Source: Rhodobacter capsulatus
GTDB taxonomy: Bacteria; Pseudomonadota; Alphaproteobacteria; Rhodobacterales; Rhodobacteraceae
Direction: 5' to 3'
DNA: 64,000 nucleotides
Assembly: GCF_003254295.1 (NCBI RefSeq)
Contig: NZ_QKZO01000006.1
Span: 142,819 to 206,818 of the forward strand
The stretch's first letter is position 1, and every line of letters begins with the position of its first letter. Made by a program: the position numbers and the translations under genes. This document shows positions 33,905-43,036 of the stretch, piece by piece. Below the pieces are notes generated by a model. That model did not search any database and had not been told where the DNA came from. It saw nothing but the letters and a program-made list of their open reading frames with translations.

Positions 33905-33945
33905 GCTGTCCCGGTCGCTCAGCCGTCCCGGTCCCTCAGCTGTCC
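33905..33945. repeat. 17-bp tandem repeat at the pgsA stop codon
   Basis: The unit GCTGTCCCGGTCGCTCA (33905-33921) is followed by GCCGTCCCGGTCCCTCA (33922-33938) and a third partial copy. Copies match at 15 of 17 positions. The pgsA stop (TCA on the plus strand, 33936-33938) is the last triplet of copy 2. Confidence 0.7.
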
Positions 33946-34565
33946 TTGTGATCGCGCAGGAAGGGCAGCGCCTTGCGGAAATAATCCCAGCCGGTGATCG
34001 CGGTCAGCACCGCGGCCACCCAGATCAGCACCAGACCGACGTGATTGGCCAGATCGGCCAGCGAGGCGAAATTCGGCAGATCCCCCTCGCCCGCGCGGGG
34101 CGCGCGGCCGGTTTCCAGATAATCCAGCCCGGTGCCAAGGAACAGGATGGCAATCGCCACCATCTGCGCCGTGGTCTTCCATTTCGCCAGTTTCGTGACC
34201 TTGAGCTTGCCCGCATCGGCGCCAATGAATTCGCGCAGGCCCGAGACAAAGACTTCACGGAACAGGATCACCGTCGCGGGCAGAATGAGCCAGGGGTTCA
34301 TGCCGGAATAGCCGGTGATCACCACCAGCGCGATCACCACCATCGCCTTGTCGGCAATCGGGTCGAGCATGGCGCCGAACTTGCTTTCCTGTTTCCAGGC
34401 CCGCGCCAGATAGCCGTCGAACCAGTCGGTGATGGCGGCGCCGATGAACAGCGTCAGGGCGAACCAATCCGCCCAGGGACGGGCGAAATACAGGAACATC
34501 ACCGCGACGCCGGGGGCGGCGATCAGGCGCAAAACGGTCAGCGTATTGGGCAGGTTCCATCTCAT
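33936..34565 (-). CDS. pgsA: CDP-diacylglycerol-glycerol-3-phosphate 3-phosphatidyltransferase
   Basis: Makes phosphatidylglycerol phosphate in the inner membrane (EC 2.7.8.5). The 209-residue protein has the CDP-alcohol phosphotransferase signature D-x2-DG-x2-AR-x8-G-x3-D-x3-D as DWFDGYLARAWKQESKFG then MLDPIADK, and four or five hydrophobic helices. It starts MRWNLPNTLTVLRLIAAP, the family opening. Its last codons carry a tandem repeat. Convergent with plsY and 48 bp downstream of the KamA-family gene. Confidence 0.95.
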   Translation of the reverse strand: MRWNLPNTLTVLRLIAAPGVAVMFLYFARPWADWFALTLFIGAAITDWFDGYLARAWKQESKFGAMLDPIADKAMVVIALVVITGYSGMNPWLILPATVILFREVFVSGLREFIGADAGKLKVTKLAKWKTTAQMVAIAILFLGTGLDYLETGRAPRAGEGDLPNFASLADLANHVGLVLIWVAAVLTAITGWDYFRKALPFLRDHKDS

Positions 34566-34613
34566 GCCCGCACCCTAGCCCCGGGCGTGTGCAAGGGAAA
34601 GGGGGTGCGACAC

Positions 34614-35666
34614 TCAGCTTGCGGGGTCGGCGTAATCGTGAACGCCGCCCTGCCAGTCGGTGACGCGCCACAGGCCCGGCCGGGCCCCCGGGGCGAGATG
34701 ATCCGCGGTGATCGGCACCTTGCCGAAGCCCCCCGGGATATCAAGCACATAGGTCGGGATCGCCGCGCCGCTCAAATGCCCGCGCAGCCCGGCCATCAGC
34801 GCGCGGCCCGCCACGATCGTGGTGCGGAAATGGCCGGTGCCCTGGGCCAGGTCGCAATGATGCAGGTAATAGGGTTTCACCCGGCAGTCCTGCAGCGCGC
34901 GGAAAAGATCGCGCAGCGCATCGTGGCTGTCGTTCACGCCTTTGAGCAGCACCGATTGCGACAGAAGCGGCACGCCCGCCTCGACCAGCCGCGCAAGCGC
35001 CGCGCGGGCGGGCGCGGTCAGCTCCTGCGCGTGGTTCGTGTGCACCACCACCCAGACCGCGGGGCGTTGCGCGCGCAAAAGCGCGACCAGCGCGGGGGTG
35101 ATCCGCTCGGGCGCCACCACCGGCACGCGGGAATGAAAGCGCAAGGTGGTGAGGTGCGGAATGGCCGAAAGCCGGGTCAGCACGTCTTCGAGCCTGCGGG
35201 GCGAGAGCGTCAGCGGATCGCCGCCGGTCAGGATGATTTCCCGCAAGCCGCGGGTCGCGGCGATGTAATCGAGCGCCTGTTCCAGATCGCCTTCGGGCAG
35301 CGGCCCGGTCTCGCCCACGGTTTCGCGGCGGAAGCAGAAGCGGCAATAGACGTCGCAGGTCTTGGTAATGTGCAAGATCGCCCGATCGGGGTAGCGATGC
35401 GTCAGCCCGGGCGCGGGGGAATGCACGGCATCGCCGATCGGATCGGCGCGCTCCTCGGGCCGGGTGATCAGTTCCGCCGCGGTGGGCACGAATTGCGCCG
35501 CCACCGGATCCGCGGGCGCGGTAATCGCCGCGCGCATCGCGGGGGTGACGCGGATGCGGAAATGCCCCGCCACCTGCGCCAAGGCGGGCATGTCTGCGGG
35601 CGTCACCAGACCCTCGGTCAGAAGGTCTTCGGGGCGGGTCAGGGCGGTGGTCACGGGCGCGGTCAT
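34614..35666 (-). CDS. KamA-family radical SAM enzyme (lysine 2,3-aminomutase/EpmB-like)
   Basis: 350-residue radical SAM, PLP-dependent aminomutase. The cluster motif is C104-x3-C108-x2-C111 (CDVYCRFCF), followed by GGDPLTLS, the LLKGVND segment and the C-terminal PLP-lysine region as PGGFGK. The short form without the N-terminal and multimerisation extensions of clostridial LAM matches EpmB, which isomerises lysine for elongation factor P beta-lysylation. No epmA or efp gene is adjacent, so EF-P modification is a likely but unproven role. Probably cotranscribed with uvrC and pgsA. Confidence 0.85.
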   Translation of the reverse strand: MTAPVTTALTRPEDLLTEGLVTPADMPALAQVAGHFRIRVTPAMRAAITAPADPVAAQFVPTAAELITRPEERADPIGDAVHSPAPGLTHRYPDRAILHITKTCDVYCRFCFRRETVGETGPLPEGDLEQALDYIAATRGLREIILTGGDPLTLSPRRLEDVLTRLSAIPHLTTLRFHSRVPVVAPERITPALVALLRAQRPAVWVVVHTNHAQELTAPARAALARLVEAGVPLLSQSVLLKGVNDSHDALRDLFRALQDCRVKPYYLHHCDLAQGTGHFRTTIVAGRALMAGLRGHLSGAAIPTYVLDIPGGFGKVPITADHLAPGARPGLWRVTDWQGGVHDYADPAS

Positions 35667-35699
35667 GGGGGCGGGCGCTACGCCGGGGCCGCCCTTCCG

Positions 35700-37595
35700 T
35701 CAACCCCGATCGTTGAAGAAGTTCCAGATCGTCTCGGCCGTGGCGGCAGAAATCCCCGGAACTTCCATCAGATCGTTTTGCCCGGCGCGGGACACCGCCT
35801 TGGCCGAGCCGAAATGCGCCAGCAGCGCGCGTTTGCGCGTCGCCCCGATGCCGGGGATCTCATCGAGCGGATTGGCCATCGTGGCTTTCGCCCGCTTCGC
35901 CCGATGCGCGCCGATCGCCCAGCGGTGGGCCTCGTCGCGCAGCCGCTGGATGTAGTAAAGCACCGGATCCTGCCGCGGCAGCGCCATCGGACGATGGCCG
36001 ATGCGGTGGAATTCCTCCTTGCCCAGATCGCGGTCGATGCCCTTCGCCACGCCGACCATCGCGATGTCCTGCACCCCCAGCGCGACCATGATTTCATGCA
36101 CCGCCGAGACCTGCCCCGCGCCGCCGTCGATCAGCAAAAGATCGGGCCAGAGATCGGTCTTGCGCTCGGGATCCTCGCGCAGAAGCCGCTCGAAGCGGCG
36201 GGTCAGAACCTCCTTCATCATGCCGAAATCGTCGCCCGGGGTCAGATCCTCGCCCTTGATGTTGAACTTGCGGTAAGACGATTTCATCAGCCCCTCGGGC
36301 CCCGCGACGATCATGCCCCCCACCGCATGGGCGCCCTGAATATGCGAGTTGTCGTAAACCTCGATCCGCGCGGGCGGCTTTTCCAGCCCGAAGGCCTGCG
36401 CCACCCCCTGCAGCAATTTCGCCTGCGCCGCCGATTCCGACATCTTGCGGCCCAGACTTTCGCGCGCGTTGCGCAGCGCGTTTTCAACCAGTTCCGCCTT
36501 TTCGCCGCGCTTCGGCACGGCCAATTCCACCTTGCGCCCGGCGCGGGTGGAGAGCAGATCGACCATCAGATCGGCATCCTCGATCTCATGCGACAGCAGG
36601 ATCGTCTTCGGCGGTTCTTTCGCATCGTAGAACTGCGCCAGAAAGGCCTCCAGCACCTCGGCCTCCTCGGCGCCAGCGCCGGTGCGCGGGTAGAAATCGT
36701 GGTTGCCCCAGCTTTGATGCGCGCGGATGAAAAAGACCTGCACGCAGGCTTGGCCCCCTTCCAGATGCACCGCGACCACATCGGCCTCGGCCACGCTGCG
36801 CGGGTTGATGCCCTGACTTTGCTGCACCGTCGTCAAGGCGCCGATCCGGTCGCGCAGCGCCGCCGCGCGCTCATATTCCATCGCCTCCGAGGCCGCGCTC
36901 ATCTCGGCCGCCAGCTCCTGCTGGATGCTTGAGGATTTCCCCTCCAGGAACCTTTGCGCGTCAGCCACCGTGCGGCGGTAGTCGTCTTCGCTGATCTTGC
37001 CCACGCAGGGGCCGGAACAGCGCTTGATCTGATATTGCAGACAAGCCCGGGTGCGCGACGAAAACATCGCATCCGAACAGTTGCGCAGCTGAAACGCCCG
37101 TTCCAGATGGTTGAGCGTGCGATTGACCGCCGAGGCACTGGCGAAGGGCCCGAAATAGGCGCCCTTGACGTTGCGCGCGCCGCGATGCTTGCGGATCATC
37201 GGAAACGGGTGATCCCCGGCGATCAGGATATAGGGAAAGCTCTTGTCGTCGCGCAAGAGCACGTTGTAGCGCGGCTTGAGCTGCTTGATCAGGTTTTGCT
37301 CCAAAAGCAGCGCCTCGGTTTCCGTGCGCGTGGTCAGGAACATCATGTGGGTGGTTTCGGAAATCATCCGCGCGATCCGGCCAGAATGGCCGGTGGTGCG
37401 CGCATAATTCGACACACGCGCCTTCAGGTTGCGCGCCTTGCCGACGTAAAGCACCTCCTGCGCCGCATTGAGCATGCGATAGACGCCCGGAGATCCGTCA
37501 AGACGGCTGACGTAATCCGCGATCAGCGCATGGCCTTTCAACCGCAGACCCTGCTGCGTCGCGGCATCATCGGGAAGATCAAATCCGTCCGTCAT
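35700..37595 (-). CDS. uvrC: UvrABC nuclease subunit C
   Basis: Incises DNA on both sides of the lesion in nucleotide excision repair. The 631-residue protein has the GIY-YIG nuclease domain at the start ([23 protein letters not shown]), a UVR segment (about 200-245), the RNase H-like endonuclease region with [13 protein letters not shown] (catalytic Asp) and [15 protein letters not shown], and C-terminal helix-hairpin-helix motifs ([21 protein letters not shown]). The ATG at 37595 follows AGAGGGCCAG; the upstream frame to 37631 is not needed. First gene before KamA/pgsA on the minus strand. Confidence 0.96.
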   Translation of the reverse strand: MTDGFDLPDDAATQQGLRLKGHALIADYVSRLDGSPGVYRMLNAAQEVLYVGKARNLKARVSNYARTTGHSGRIARMISETTHMMFLTTRTETEALLLEQNLIKQLKPRYNVLLRDDKSFPYILIAGDHPFPMIRKHRGARNVKGAYFGPFASASAVNRTLNHLERAFQLRNCSDAMFSSRTRACLQYQIKRCSGPCVGKISEDDYRRTVADAQRFLEGKSSSIQQELAAEMSAASEAMEYERAAALRDRIGALTTVQQSQGINPRSVAEADVVAVHLEGGQACVQVFFIRAHQSWGNHDFYPRTGAGAEEAEVLEAFLAQFYDAKEPPKTILLSHEIEDADLMVDLLSTRAGRKVELAVPKRGEKAELVENALRNARESLGRKMSESAAQAKLLQGVAQAFGLEKPPARIEVYDNSHIQGAHAVGGMIVAGPEGLMKSSYRKFNIKGEDLTPGDDFGMMKEVLTRRFERLLREDPERKTDLWPDLLLIDGGAGQVSAVHEIMVALGVQDIAMVGVAKGIDRDLGKEEFHRIGHRPMALPRQDPVLYYIQRLRDEAHRWAIGAHRAKRAKATMANPLDEIPGIGATRKRALLAHFGSAKAVSRAGQNDLMEVPGISAATAETIWNFFNDRG

Positions 37596-37925
37596 TCTGG
37601 CCCTCTGATTCTCTGTCCGGGTTGCAACCATGCTTCGCCAAATTCAAGGGGAAAGCTTTCCACCGTTTCTGTGGATAAGTTCGTGGGAAAGATTTGGGGA
37701 TCTGCAGATTTCCCTTGAATCAAGCCCCTTTCACAAGGTTGATTAAAAAATGGGCAGACTTGCAAGGCATTGATTTTGATCGGAAATTATTTTCATCAAA
37801 AGCAAGCCCCTGAAAGGATTGAGAGAATTGTAACCCTTTGTTTACACTTGCGCGAAACGTGGACAACTTGCCGCTGAGGAACACGCCAGCCCCCCCGTTT
37901 CAGCCCCGGAAAGGTTGGGGATGCG
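37596..37925. other. AT-rich intergenic region with a perfect DnaA box
   Basis: 330-bp gap upstream of uvrC with no gene. It is markedly AT-rich against the GC-rich surroundings, above all from about 37725 to 37850. The minus strand carries TTATCCACA, a perfect DnaA box (TGTGGATAA at 37670-37678). A second site, CGTGGACAA at 37858-37866, matches 7 of 9 positions, and CTTTCCACC at 37656-37664 matches 6 of 9. Also present are the palindrome CTTGA-A-TCAAG (about 37712-37722) and a weak FNR-like TTGAT-N4-ATCGG at 37770. It could be an origin-like or DnaA-regulated region, or simply a promoter-rich leader; the neighbours are not typical oriC genes. Confidence 0.45.
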
Positions 37926-38408
37926 TTAACGGCGAGCCACGACATTTACCACTTGCCCGGTCAGCGCAGGCCCCTGCACGATCAGCCTCAACGCCTGCGC
38001 CAAGGCCTGCGGCAGGAGCGGCGGCCCCGGATGCTGCGTCGCGGCAGTCCAGGCCGCCTGCCAGGGCGCAGGCGGCGGACGGCGCGGTGCAAGATGGAGC
38101 GCATTCACCCGCAACTGCGGCGCATGGGCCAAGGCGGCCCGCGCCAGCGTGCCCTGCAGAACCGCCGCCTGCCCCGCGGGCAGCAGCCAGACTACCTGAC
38201 CGCTGGCGATCCGGTCGGCGCCTGCCCGCCCGGCCTCGGGACGGCTTGCGGCGAAATCGGCGATCCGCGCCAAGGCTTGCGCCGGATCCCCGGCCCCAAG
38301 CAGCAGCACCGAGGCGTCGGTCTGCACCGGCACCAGATCACAAAGCGCCAGCGCCTCGGTCAGCGGCGCGGCAAGGGCGGGCGGAATGTCAGTCAGCAAC
38401 GCCCGCAT
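37926..38408 (-). CDS. SDR-like protein lacking catalytic motifs
   Basis: 160-residue protein whose last part (LAQALRLIVQGPALTGQVVNVVARR) looks like the C-terminal strand of short-chain dehydrogenases (TGQxxxVDGG). However, the N-terminal nucleotide-binding GxxxGxG and the YxxxK pair are absent, and the protein is 80 residues shorter than a normal SDR. It is either a reduced SDR descendant or an unrelated family. The ATG at 38408 has GGAAAGGC upstream. It follows the small cysteine protein after a 2-bp gap and belongs to the envelope gene cluster (38411-41991). Function unknown. Confidence 0.65.
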   Translation of the reverse strand: MRALLTDIPPALAAPLTEALALCDLVPVQTDASVLLLGAGDPAQALARIADFAASRPEAGRAGADRIASGQVVWLLPAGQAAVLQGTLARAALAHAPQLRVNALHLAPRRPPPAPWQAAWTAATQHPGPPLLPQALAQALRLIVQGPALTGQVVNVVARR

Positions 38409-38410
38409 CG

Positions 38411-38578
38411 TCACGCCTTTCCGCAGGGACAAGGCCCCGCCCCGATCCGCGGCCTGCCACACTGCTTGCAGGTCTTGCGCAAGAGCAGCGGCGGCTTGCG
38501 GCCCGGCAGGCGCAACCGGCCGAAAAAGGCCAGCCCGACCATCACCAGCACGAAAAGGATCGCGGCCTTGATCAGCAT
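38411..38578 (-). CDS. Small membrane protein with C-terminal Cys-rich (zinc-ribbon-like) tail
   Basis: 55-residue protein: one transmembrane helix (residues 3-20), a basic linker (RLRLPGRKPP) and a tail with C37-x2-C40 and C50-x-C52, a likely zinc or metal site. Too short for most gene finders. It starts 1 bp after the sppA stop and ends 2 bp before the next start, so it sits in a tight operon. The cytoplasmic, Cys-rich tail after a membrane anchor suggests a partner-binding adaptor (inference). I do not recognise a named family. Confidence 0.65.
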   Translation of the reverse strand: MLIKAAILFVLVMVGLAFFGRLRLPGRKPPLLLRKTCKQCGRPRIGAGPCPCGKA

Positions 38579-38579
38579 G

Positions 38580-39407
38580 TCAGCGCCCGACCCGTGCCCA
38601 AAGCGCCCGTTCCTCGGCGGCCTCCAGCACCGAAACGGCGGCCTCGGCGGCGATCCCGGCCCCGAAGCGGCGCAGCCAGGACCGGCGTTGGCCATAGGGC
38701 ACCAGCTTCACCTTGTCGCCATAAAGCGCGCGCAGTTTCGGCCCCGGATGCGCCAGCCCGTCGATCAGCCCGGTGTCAAGCGCCTGCGCCCCGGTCCAGA
38801 TCTCGCCGGTGAACAGATCCGCCCCGGCAGCCAGTTTCGCGCCCCGCCGGTCGGTCACCCAGGCCTTGAACGCCCGGTGCATGTCTTCCAGAAGCCGGGT
38901 CAGCCGCGCCACATCCTCGAGCTTTTCCGGCCGGAACGGGTCAAGGAAACTTTTCGAGCAGCCCGCCGTATGCACCCGCCGCTCGACCCCGTAGCGGCCG
39001 ATCAGATCGGCAAAGCCGAAGCCCGACGAAATCACCCCGATCGAGCCAACGATCGAGGTGGCATCGGCCCAGATGTCATCGGCGGCGCAGGCCAGCCAAT
39101 AGCCGCCCGAGGCCGCCACATCCTCGACGAAGGCATGGACGGGCAGGCCGGTCTCCACCGCCAAAGCCCGGATCCGCGCCGCGATCAGCGAGGATTGCAC
39201 CGGCGAGCCGCCGGGGGAATTGATGATCAGCGCCACCGCCACCGGCTTGCCCTTGCGGAAGGCGCGCTCCAGCGTCTCGGCCAGCGCGGCATCCGACAGG
39301 CCCTGCGCCCCGGGACGGCTGAGGCCGATGGCGCCCTGCAGCCGGACGACGGCCACGCGCAGCGGGCGGTTGAAGAACGGGGCGGGAAGGAAGCGGGTGA
39401 TGTCCAT
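38580..39407 (-). CDS. sppA: S49 family signal-peptide peptidase
   Basis: 275-residue serine protease of the SppA short (S49) type, which degrades cleaved signal peptides or other membrane peptides. Key segments are LIINSPGGSPVQS (oxyanion hole), the nucleophile Ser in VAASGGYWLACAAD and TSIVGSIGVISSGFG, plus the downstream Lys-bearing SKSFLDPFRPE. No strong transmembrane segment is seen, so it may be peripheral or soluble. Preceded by the coiled-coil protein gene on the same strand and followed at once by the small Cys protein gene. Confidence 0.88.
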   Translation of the reverse strand: MDITRFLPAPFFNRPLRVAVVRLQGAIGLSRPGAQGLSDAALAETLERAFRKGKPVAVALIINSPGGSPVQSSLIAARIRALAVETGLPVHAFVEDVAASGGYWLACAADDIWADATSIVGSIGVISSGFGFADLIGRYGVERRVHTAGCSKSFLDPFRPEKLEDVARLTRLLEDMHRAFKAWVTDRRGAKLAAGADLFTGEIWTGAQALDTGLIDGLAHPGPKLRALYGDKVKLVPYGQRRSWLRRFGAGIAAEAAVSVLEAAEERALWARVGR

Positions 39408-39465
39408 GCCCCCGATGTAGGCGCGGGCGCGGCGGCAGGCAAGCGGGCGGCGGCGAAATCCGCCG

Positions 39466-39795
39466 TTACCGCTCGGCCTGCAGACGCTCGATATAGGCGC
39501 GCAATTCCTCGGCCTCGTGGCGGGCGTCGCGCAGACCGTCCATCGCCGCGCGCAGCTCCGCCTCGGTCTGGTTGATCTGGTTCGTCAGCTCCGCCTCGCG
39601 GCTTTCGACATAGGCCACGGCCTGATCGCGCTGCTCCTCGGCCTCATGCAGCGCCTGCGCCATCTGTTCCAGCTCGCCCATGTCGGCCGCGGTGACCCGG
39701 GTCAGCCGGTGGATCAGCCAGGAGGCGAACCAGCCCAGGCAGAAGGCCAGAAACAGGATGATCGCCGTGGCGATGACGAATTCGGTTCTGTTCAT
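39466..39795 (-). CDS. Membrane-anchored coiled-coil protein
   Basis: 109-residue protein with one transmembrane helix (about 7-29, IATAIILFLAFCLGWFASWLI) and a long coiled coil (about 40-109) rich in Glu, Gln, Arg and Ala. Such anchored coiled coils often organise envelope complexes, but I do not recognise the family. It lies 12 bp after the OmpA-family gene and is likely cotranscribed with it, so the two may act together at the cell wall (inference). Confidence 0.7.
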   Translation of the reverse strand: MNRTEFVIATAIILFLAFCLGWFASWLIHRLTRVTAADMGELEQMAQALHEAEEQRDQAVAYVESREAELTNQINQTEAELRAAMDGLRDARHEAEELRAYIERLQAER

Positions 39796-39807
39796 CTGCG
39801 GCTCTCC

Positions 39808-41991
39808 TCAGTTGTCCCGCCCGCCCAGTTTCTTCGGGCGCGGTTTCGGGCGGCCGGGCGATTGCGCGGCGGGGTTGACCGGAATGACGGGGACCGCCTC
39901 GGCGCCATCTGTCGTCGCGGCCTCCGTCATTGGCGCTTCCGGCGTCGGGGCTTCCGGGGCGGCCACGCCGGGCGCAGAGGCCGCCGGAGCAGGGGCCGCC
40001 GGAAGTTGCGTCTCGGGCGGGTTCGGCATCGGCTCGCCCTGCGCGTCTTCCATCGGGGCGGCGCCTGCGATGGCGCTTTCATCCAGCACCAGATCGGGCA
40101 CCGCCTCGATCGGCGCGACGGGCGCGGGCTTCGGCGGTTCCGGCGCCGTCACCGGCAGATCGATCTGCCCGGCCCCGCCCACCGGCTTGGCATCAAGCAG
40201 CACGAATTCGATGCGCCGGTTCGCCTCGCGGCCCTTGTCGGTGTCATTCTCGGCGATGGGCTGGCTTTCGCCATAGCCCTTGGGGGTCAGGTTGCGCGTC
40301 AGCACCCGGCGCGCGGAAAGCGCGGTGATCACCGCTTCGGCCCGGGCCTGCGACAGCTTGCGGTTGCCCTCGTCGCTGCCCTGGCTGTCGGTGTGACCCG
40401 CCACTTCCATGCGGAAATCCTGACATTGCGCCATCGCCTTGGCCAACGCGTCAAGCTTCGGCCCGTCCTCGGGCTTGATCGTCGCCGAACTGGGCTCAAA
40501 CCCGATCTTGTCGCGCGCCAGCACCCCGTTCAGCCGCGCGACGCATTCGTTGCCATCGGGCAGCGCCAGCGTTGGATCCAGCCGGCGGTCATATTTCACC
40601 GAAAGCGCGATCGGCGCCGCCTCGCCCAGCCGCCGGGCAAACAGCCGCGCCGCCTTGTCCGAGGCCTGCCGGTCGCCGGTCACGCCGGTCAGCCGCACCA
40701 GATCGGGCGTCACCGTCACCGCGCCGTCATGCATAAGCCGCAGCGCCTCGAGCGCGGTCAGCGTGCGCAGCGGCCAGCCCTCGGGCAGGCCGGTATCGAC
40801 CCGCGTCGCGCCGTAAACCGATGTCGCGCCGAATTGCGCATGGGCAAAGCTTTCCAGCGCCGCGCGCGAGCGGTCCGAGGTGACGCGGCCGCGCAGCTCC
40901 ACCTGCCCATCCTCGCGCAAAAGCGCCGAGAATTCGGGCACGGCATCCTTCGCCTCGGCCTTCTTCGCCAGCTCGGCCTTGAGCGAGAACACATCGGGCA
41001 GGTTCGATTCGAGATCGCCCACCACCCGGTCATAGATCGCCGGATCGGTCGTGTCGGCCGCCACCAGCGCGATATCGGCATCGGAAAAGGTCAGCGTGCC
41101 GCCACCCAGCTGCGCCAGCGCGGCCAGACCCATCGTCACCGCCTCGGCCCATTGCGGCGAGGGCACGCCCATGCCGACGGTGCAATCCAGCTCGCCCTTG
41201 GCGCCCGCCTTGCGCGCCGCCGCGATGATCCGCCCCGCGGCGCGGTCGGTATCGGCGGAACAGGCGTCGAAACGGGCGCCCTCGGCATCGATCAGGAAGC
41301 GCAGCGTGAAGGGGGTGATCACCGGGCGCGGCGCGGAAATCTTGGCGTCCAGCCGGATCTCGGTCGGGCGGCGCCGGTTCAGCAGCGCCTCGGCCTCGGC
41401 CTTCTGTTCGGGGCTGTCGGTGATCGCCTCGACGCCGACCTTGCCGGGCAGGATCGAGACCTTGGCGCGGGGCAGTTCCGTCAGCGCCGCGATGCCGAAA
41501 TCCAGCGCCGATTTCCAGCCGCCCGGCACCGGATAATCGGCGCTTTCGAGCATGTCGGTGACCGCCCCCTCGCCCGCGATTTTCGTCAGCCGCTCGAGCA
41601 GCGCCTTGCGGTCGGTGCCCGAGGGCACGAGCCCGATCAGCGAGATCCCCTCGTCATTGCGCAGCATCTGCAGCGAAAAATCGGGGGGCGCGATCGCCTT
41701 TTGCACCTCGGCATCGGTGTTGTCGACGATGCGGGAACTGTCGACCACGGTCGAAACCAGGGTGACGGCGCGGAACCGCGCCGCCTCGGAGGGGGCGGTG
41801 CCGAGCAAGATCACCTGCAGCCCGTCGGTTTCGACCTGCACCCAGGAATGGCTGGCGGTTTCCAGCGCCAGCTTCACCGCCTTGCGCGAGCGCTGCTCGA
41901 TGATCGTGGCCGAGCCACCCGCGATGAAGGCCGAAAGCACAAGGGCGCCGACGAAAGCCGTCGTCGTCAGGAGGGTGATGCGGCCACGCAT
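39808..41991 (-). CDS. OmpA-family protein with BON-like repeats
   Basis: 727-residue envelope protein. An N-terminal hydrophobic helix (about 7-28) anchors or exports it. The central 450 residues contain beta-alpha BON-like repeats (e.g. EGISLIGLVPSGTDRKALLERLTKI, given by its start; DGQVELRGRVTSDRSRAALE). The OmpA C-terminal peptidoglycan-binding domain follows (about 490-600: MEVAGHTDSQGSDEGNRKLSQARAEAVITAL, GYGESQPIAEN, ANRRIEFVLL), then a Pro/Ala/Glu-rich low-complexity tail to the end. It should link the envelope to peptidoglycan. It heads an operon-like row of five minus-strand genes ending at 37926. Confidence 0.85.
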   Translation of the reverse strand: MRGRITLLTTTAFVGALVLSAFIAGGSATIIEQRSRKAVKLALETASHSWVQVETDGLQVILLGTAPSEAARFRAVTLVSTVVDSSRIVDNTDAEVQKAIAPPDFSLQMLRNDEGISLIGLVPSGTDRKALLERLTKIAGEGAVTDMLESADYPVPGGWKSALDFGIAALTELPRAKVSILPGKVGVEAITDSPEQKAEAEALLNRRRPTEIRLDAKISAPRPVITPFTLRFLIDAEGARFDACSADTDRAAGRIIAAARKAGAKGELDCTVGMGVPSPQWAEAVTMGLAALAQLGGGTLTFSDADIALVAADTTDPAIYDRVVGDLESNLPDVFSLKAELAKKAEAKDAVPEFSALLREDGQVELRGRVTSDRSRAALESFAHAQFGATSVYGATRVDTGLPEGWPLRTLTALEALRLMHDGAVTVTPDLVRLTGVTGDRQASDKAARLFARRLGEAAPIALSVKYDRRLDPTLALPDGNECVARLNGVLARDKIGFEPSSATIKPEDGPKLDALAKAMAQCQDFRMEVAGHTDSQGSDEGNRKLSQARAEAVITALSARRVLTRNLTPKGYGESQPIAENDTDKGREANRRIEFVLLDAKPVGGAGQIDLPVTAPEPPKPAPVAPIEAVPDLVLDESAIAGAAPMEDAQGEPMPNPPETQLPAAPAPAASAPGVAAPEAPTPEAPMTEAATTDGAEAVPVIPVNPAAQSPGRPKPRPKKLGGRDN

Positions 41992-42052
41992 GGGGATGTC
42001 GTTCCTCGCCTTGGGTTCGCCCCGTCTTAAGGGGCGCCCCCCTGGCGATCAA

Positions 42053-43024
42053 TCACAGGATTGCGGCACCGGCAAGAAACAGCGCAGCCAACAGCCCGGT
42101 ATCGCGGCTTTTACGAAAGAGCATCAGGCAGGTGTCGGCATCGTCGATGTCAAGCTTGCGCATCTGCCAGAGCATGTGCCAGCCCATCGCCCAGGGCGCG
42201 CAAAGACCGAGCGCCAGCACCGCCGGATTGCCCAGCGGCAACAGCGCCAGCAGCACCGCCGCCGCCATCAGAACGACGGTCAGAACCAGAAACAGCCCCA
42301 GCCAGCGGCTCGTGTTGGCGCCAAACAGCCGCGCCGTCGATTTCACCCCGATCAGCGCATCGTCTTCCTTGTCCTGATGCGCGTAGATCGTGTCGTAAAA
42401 CAGCGTCCAGGCGATCCCCGAGGTAAAAAGAAGCACCGGCGCAAGGTCCAGACTGCCCTTGTGCGCGACCCAACCGAGCAGCGCCCCCCAGTTGAAAGCG
42501 ATGCCCAGAAAGGCTTGCGGCCACCAGGTGAAGCGCTTGGCAAAGGGATAGACCGCGGCCGGGACAAGGGCCAGAACGCCCATGCCGATGGCCGCCCAGT
42601 TGAAGCTGAACAGGATCGCCGCCGCCAGCGCCGTCTGCGCCACCATCCAGCCCATCGCCTGTCTCAGCGTCACCTGACCGGAGGGAATCGGGCGCGAGCG
42701 TGTCCGCGCGACCTGGCCGTCGAAATCGCGGTCGGTGATGTCGTTCCAGGTGCAGCCTGCGCCGCGCATCAGGAAGGCGCCAAGGCCGCAGCCCAGCGCC
42801 AGCCACAGATCGACCACGCGCAGCCCGTCGGTCGCCGCGGCCAGCGCGATCGACCACCAGCAGGGCAAGAGCAAAAGCCAGGTGCCGATCGGACGATCGG
42901 CCCGGGCAAGCCGCAGATAGGGGCGGCTGAAAGCGGGGGCGGTATGGTCCACCCAGTTGCCGCGATAGGCGTCGGCCACCTGTCCCGTCACCTGAGCCTC
43001 TGGCATTTCGGTTTTGCCGGTCAT
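42053..43024 (-). CDS. ubiA: 4-hydroxybenzoate polyprenyltransferase
   Basis: Attaches the polyprenyl tail to 4-hydroxybenzoate in ubiquinone synthesis (EC 2.5.1.39), in the inner membrane. The 323-residue protein has the first Asp-rich motif NDITDRDFDGQVARTRSRPIPSG and the second DTIYAHQDKEDD, with about nine hydrophobic helices, and starts its conserved part at RPYLRLARADRPIGTWLLLLPCWW. The start is ATG 43024 or 43006. It starts only 12 bp from divergent rsmE, so their promoters must overlap or lie inside coding sequence. Confidence 0.94.
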   Translation of the reverse strand: MTGKTEMPEAQVTGQVADAYRGNWVDHTAPAFSRPYLRLARADRPIGTWLLLLPCWWSIALAAATDGLRVVDLWLALGCGLGAFLMRGAGCTWNDITDRDFDGQVARTRSRPIPSGQVTLRQAMGWMVAQTALAAAILFSFNWAAIGMGVLALVPAAVYPFAKRFTWWPQAFLGIAFNWGALLGWVAHKGSLDLAPVLLFTSGIAWTLFYDTIYAHQDKEDDALIGVKSTARLFGANTSRWLGLFLVLTVVLMAAAVLLALLPLGNPAVLALGLCAPWAMGWHMLWQMRKLDIDDADTCLMLFRKSRDTGLLAALFLAGAAIL

Positions 43025-43036
43025 AAGTTTCGCCTC

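Noticed and set aside
33948-36932. 994-codon plus-strand open frame opposite pgsA, KamA and uvrC
   Set aside because: It runs across three genes on the other strand and has no domain; the minus-strand genes are clear homologues.
37596-37925. Firm call of chromosomal oriC at the DnaA-box gap
   Set aside because: Only one perfect box and no dnaA, parAB, gidA or hemE neighbours; kept as a candidate region only.
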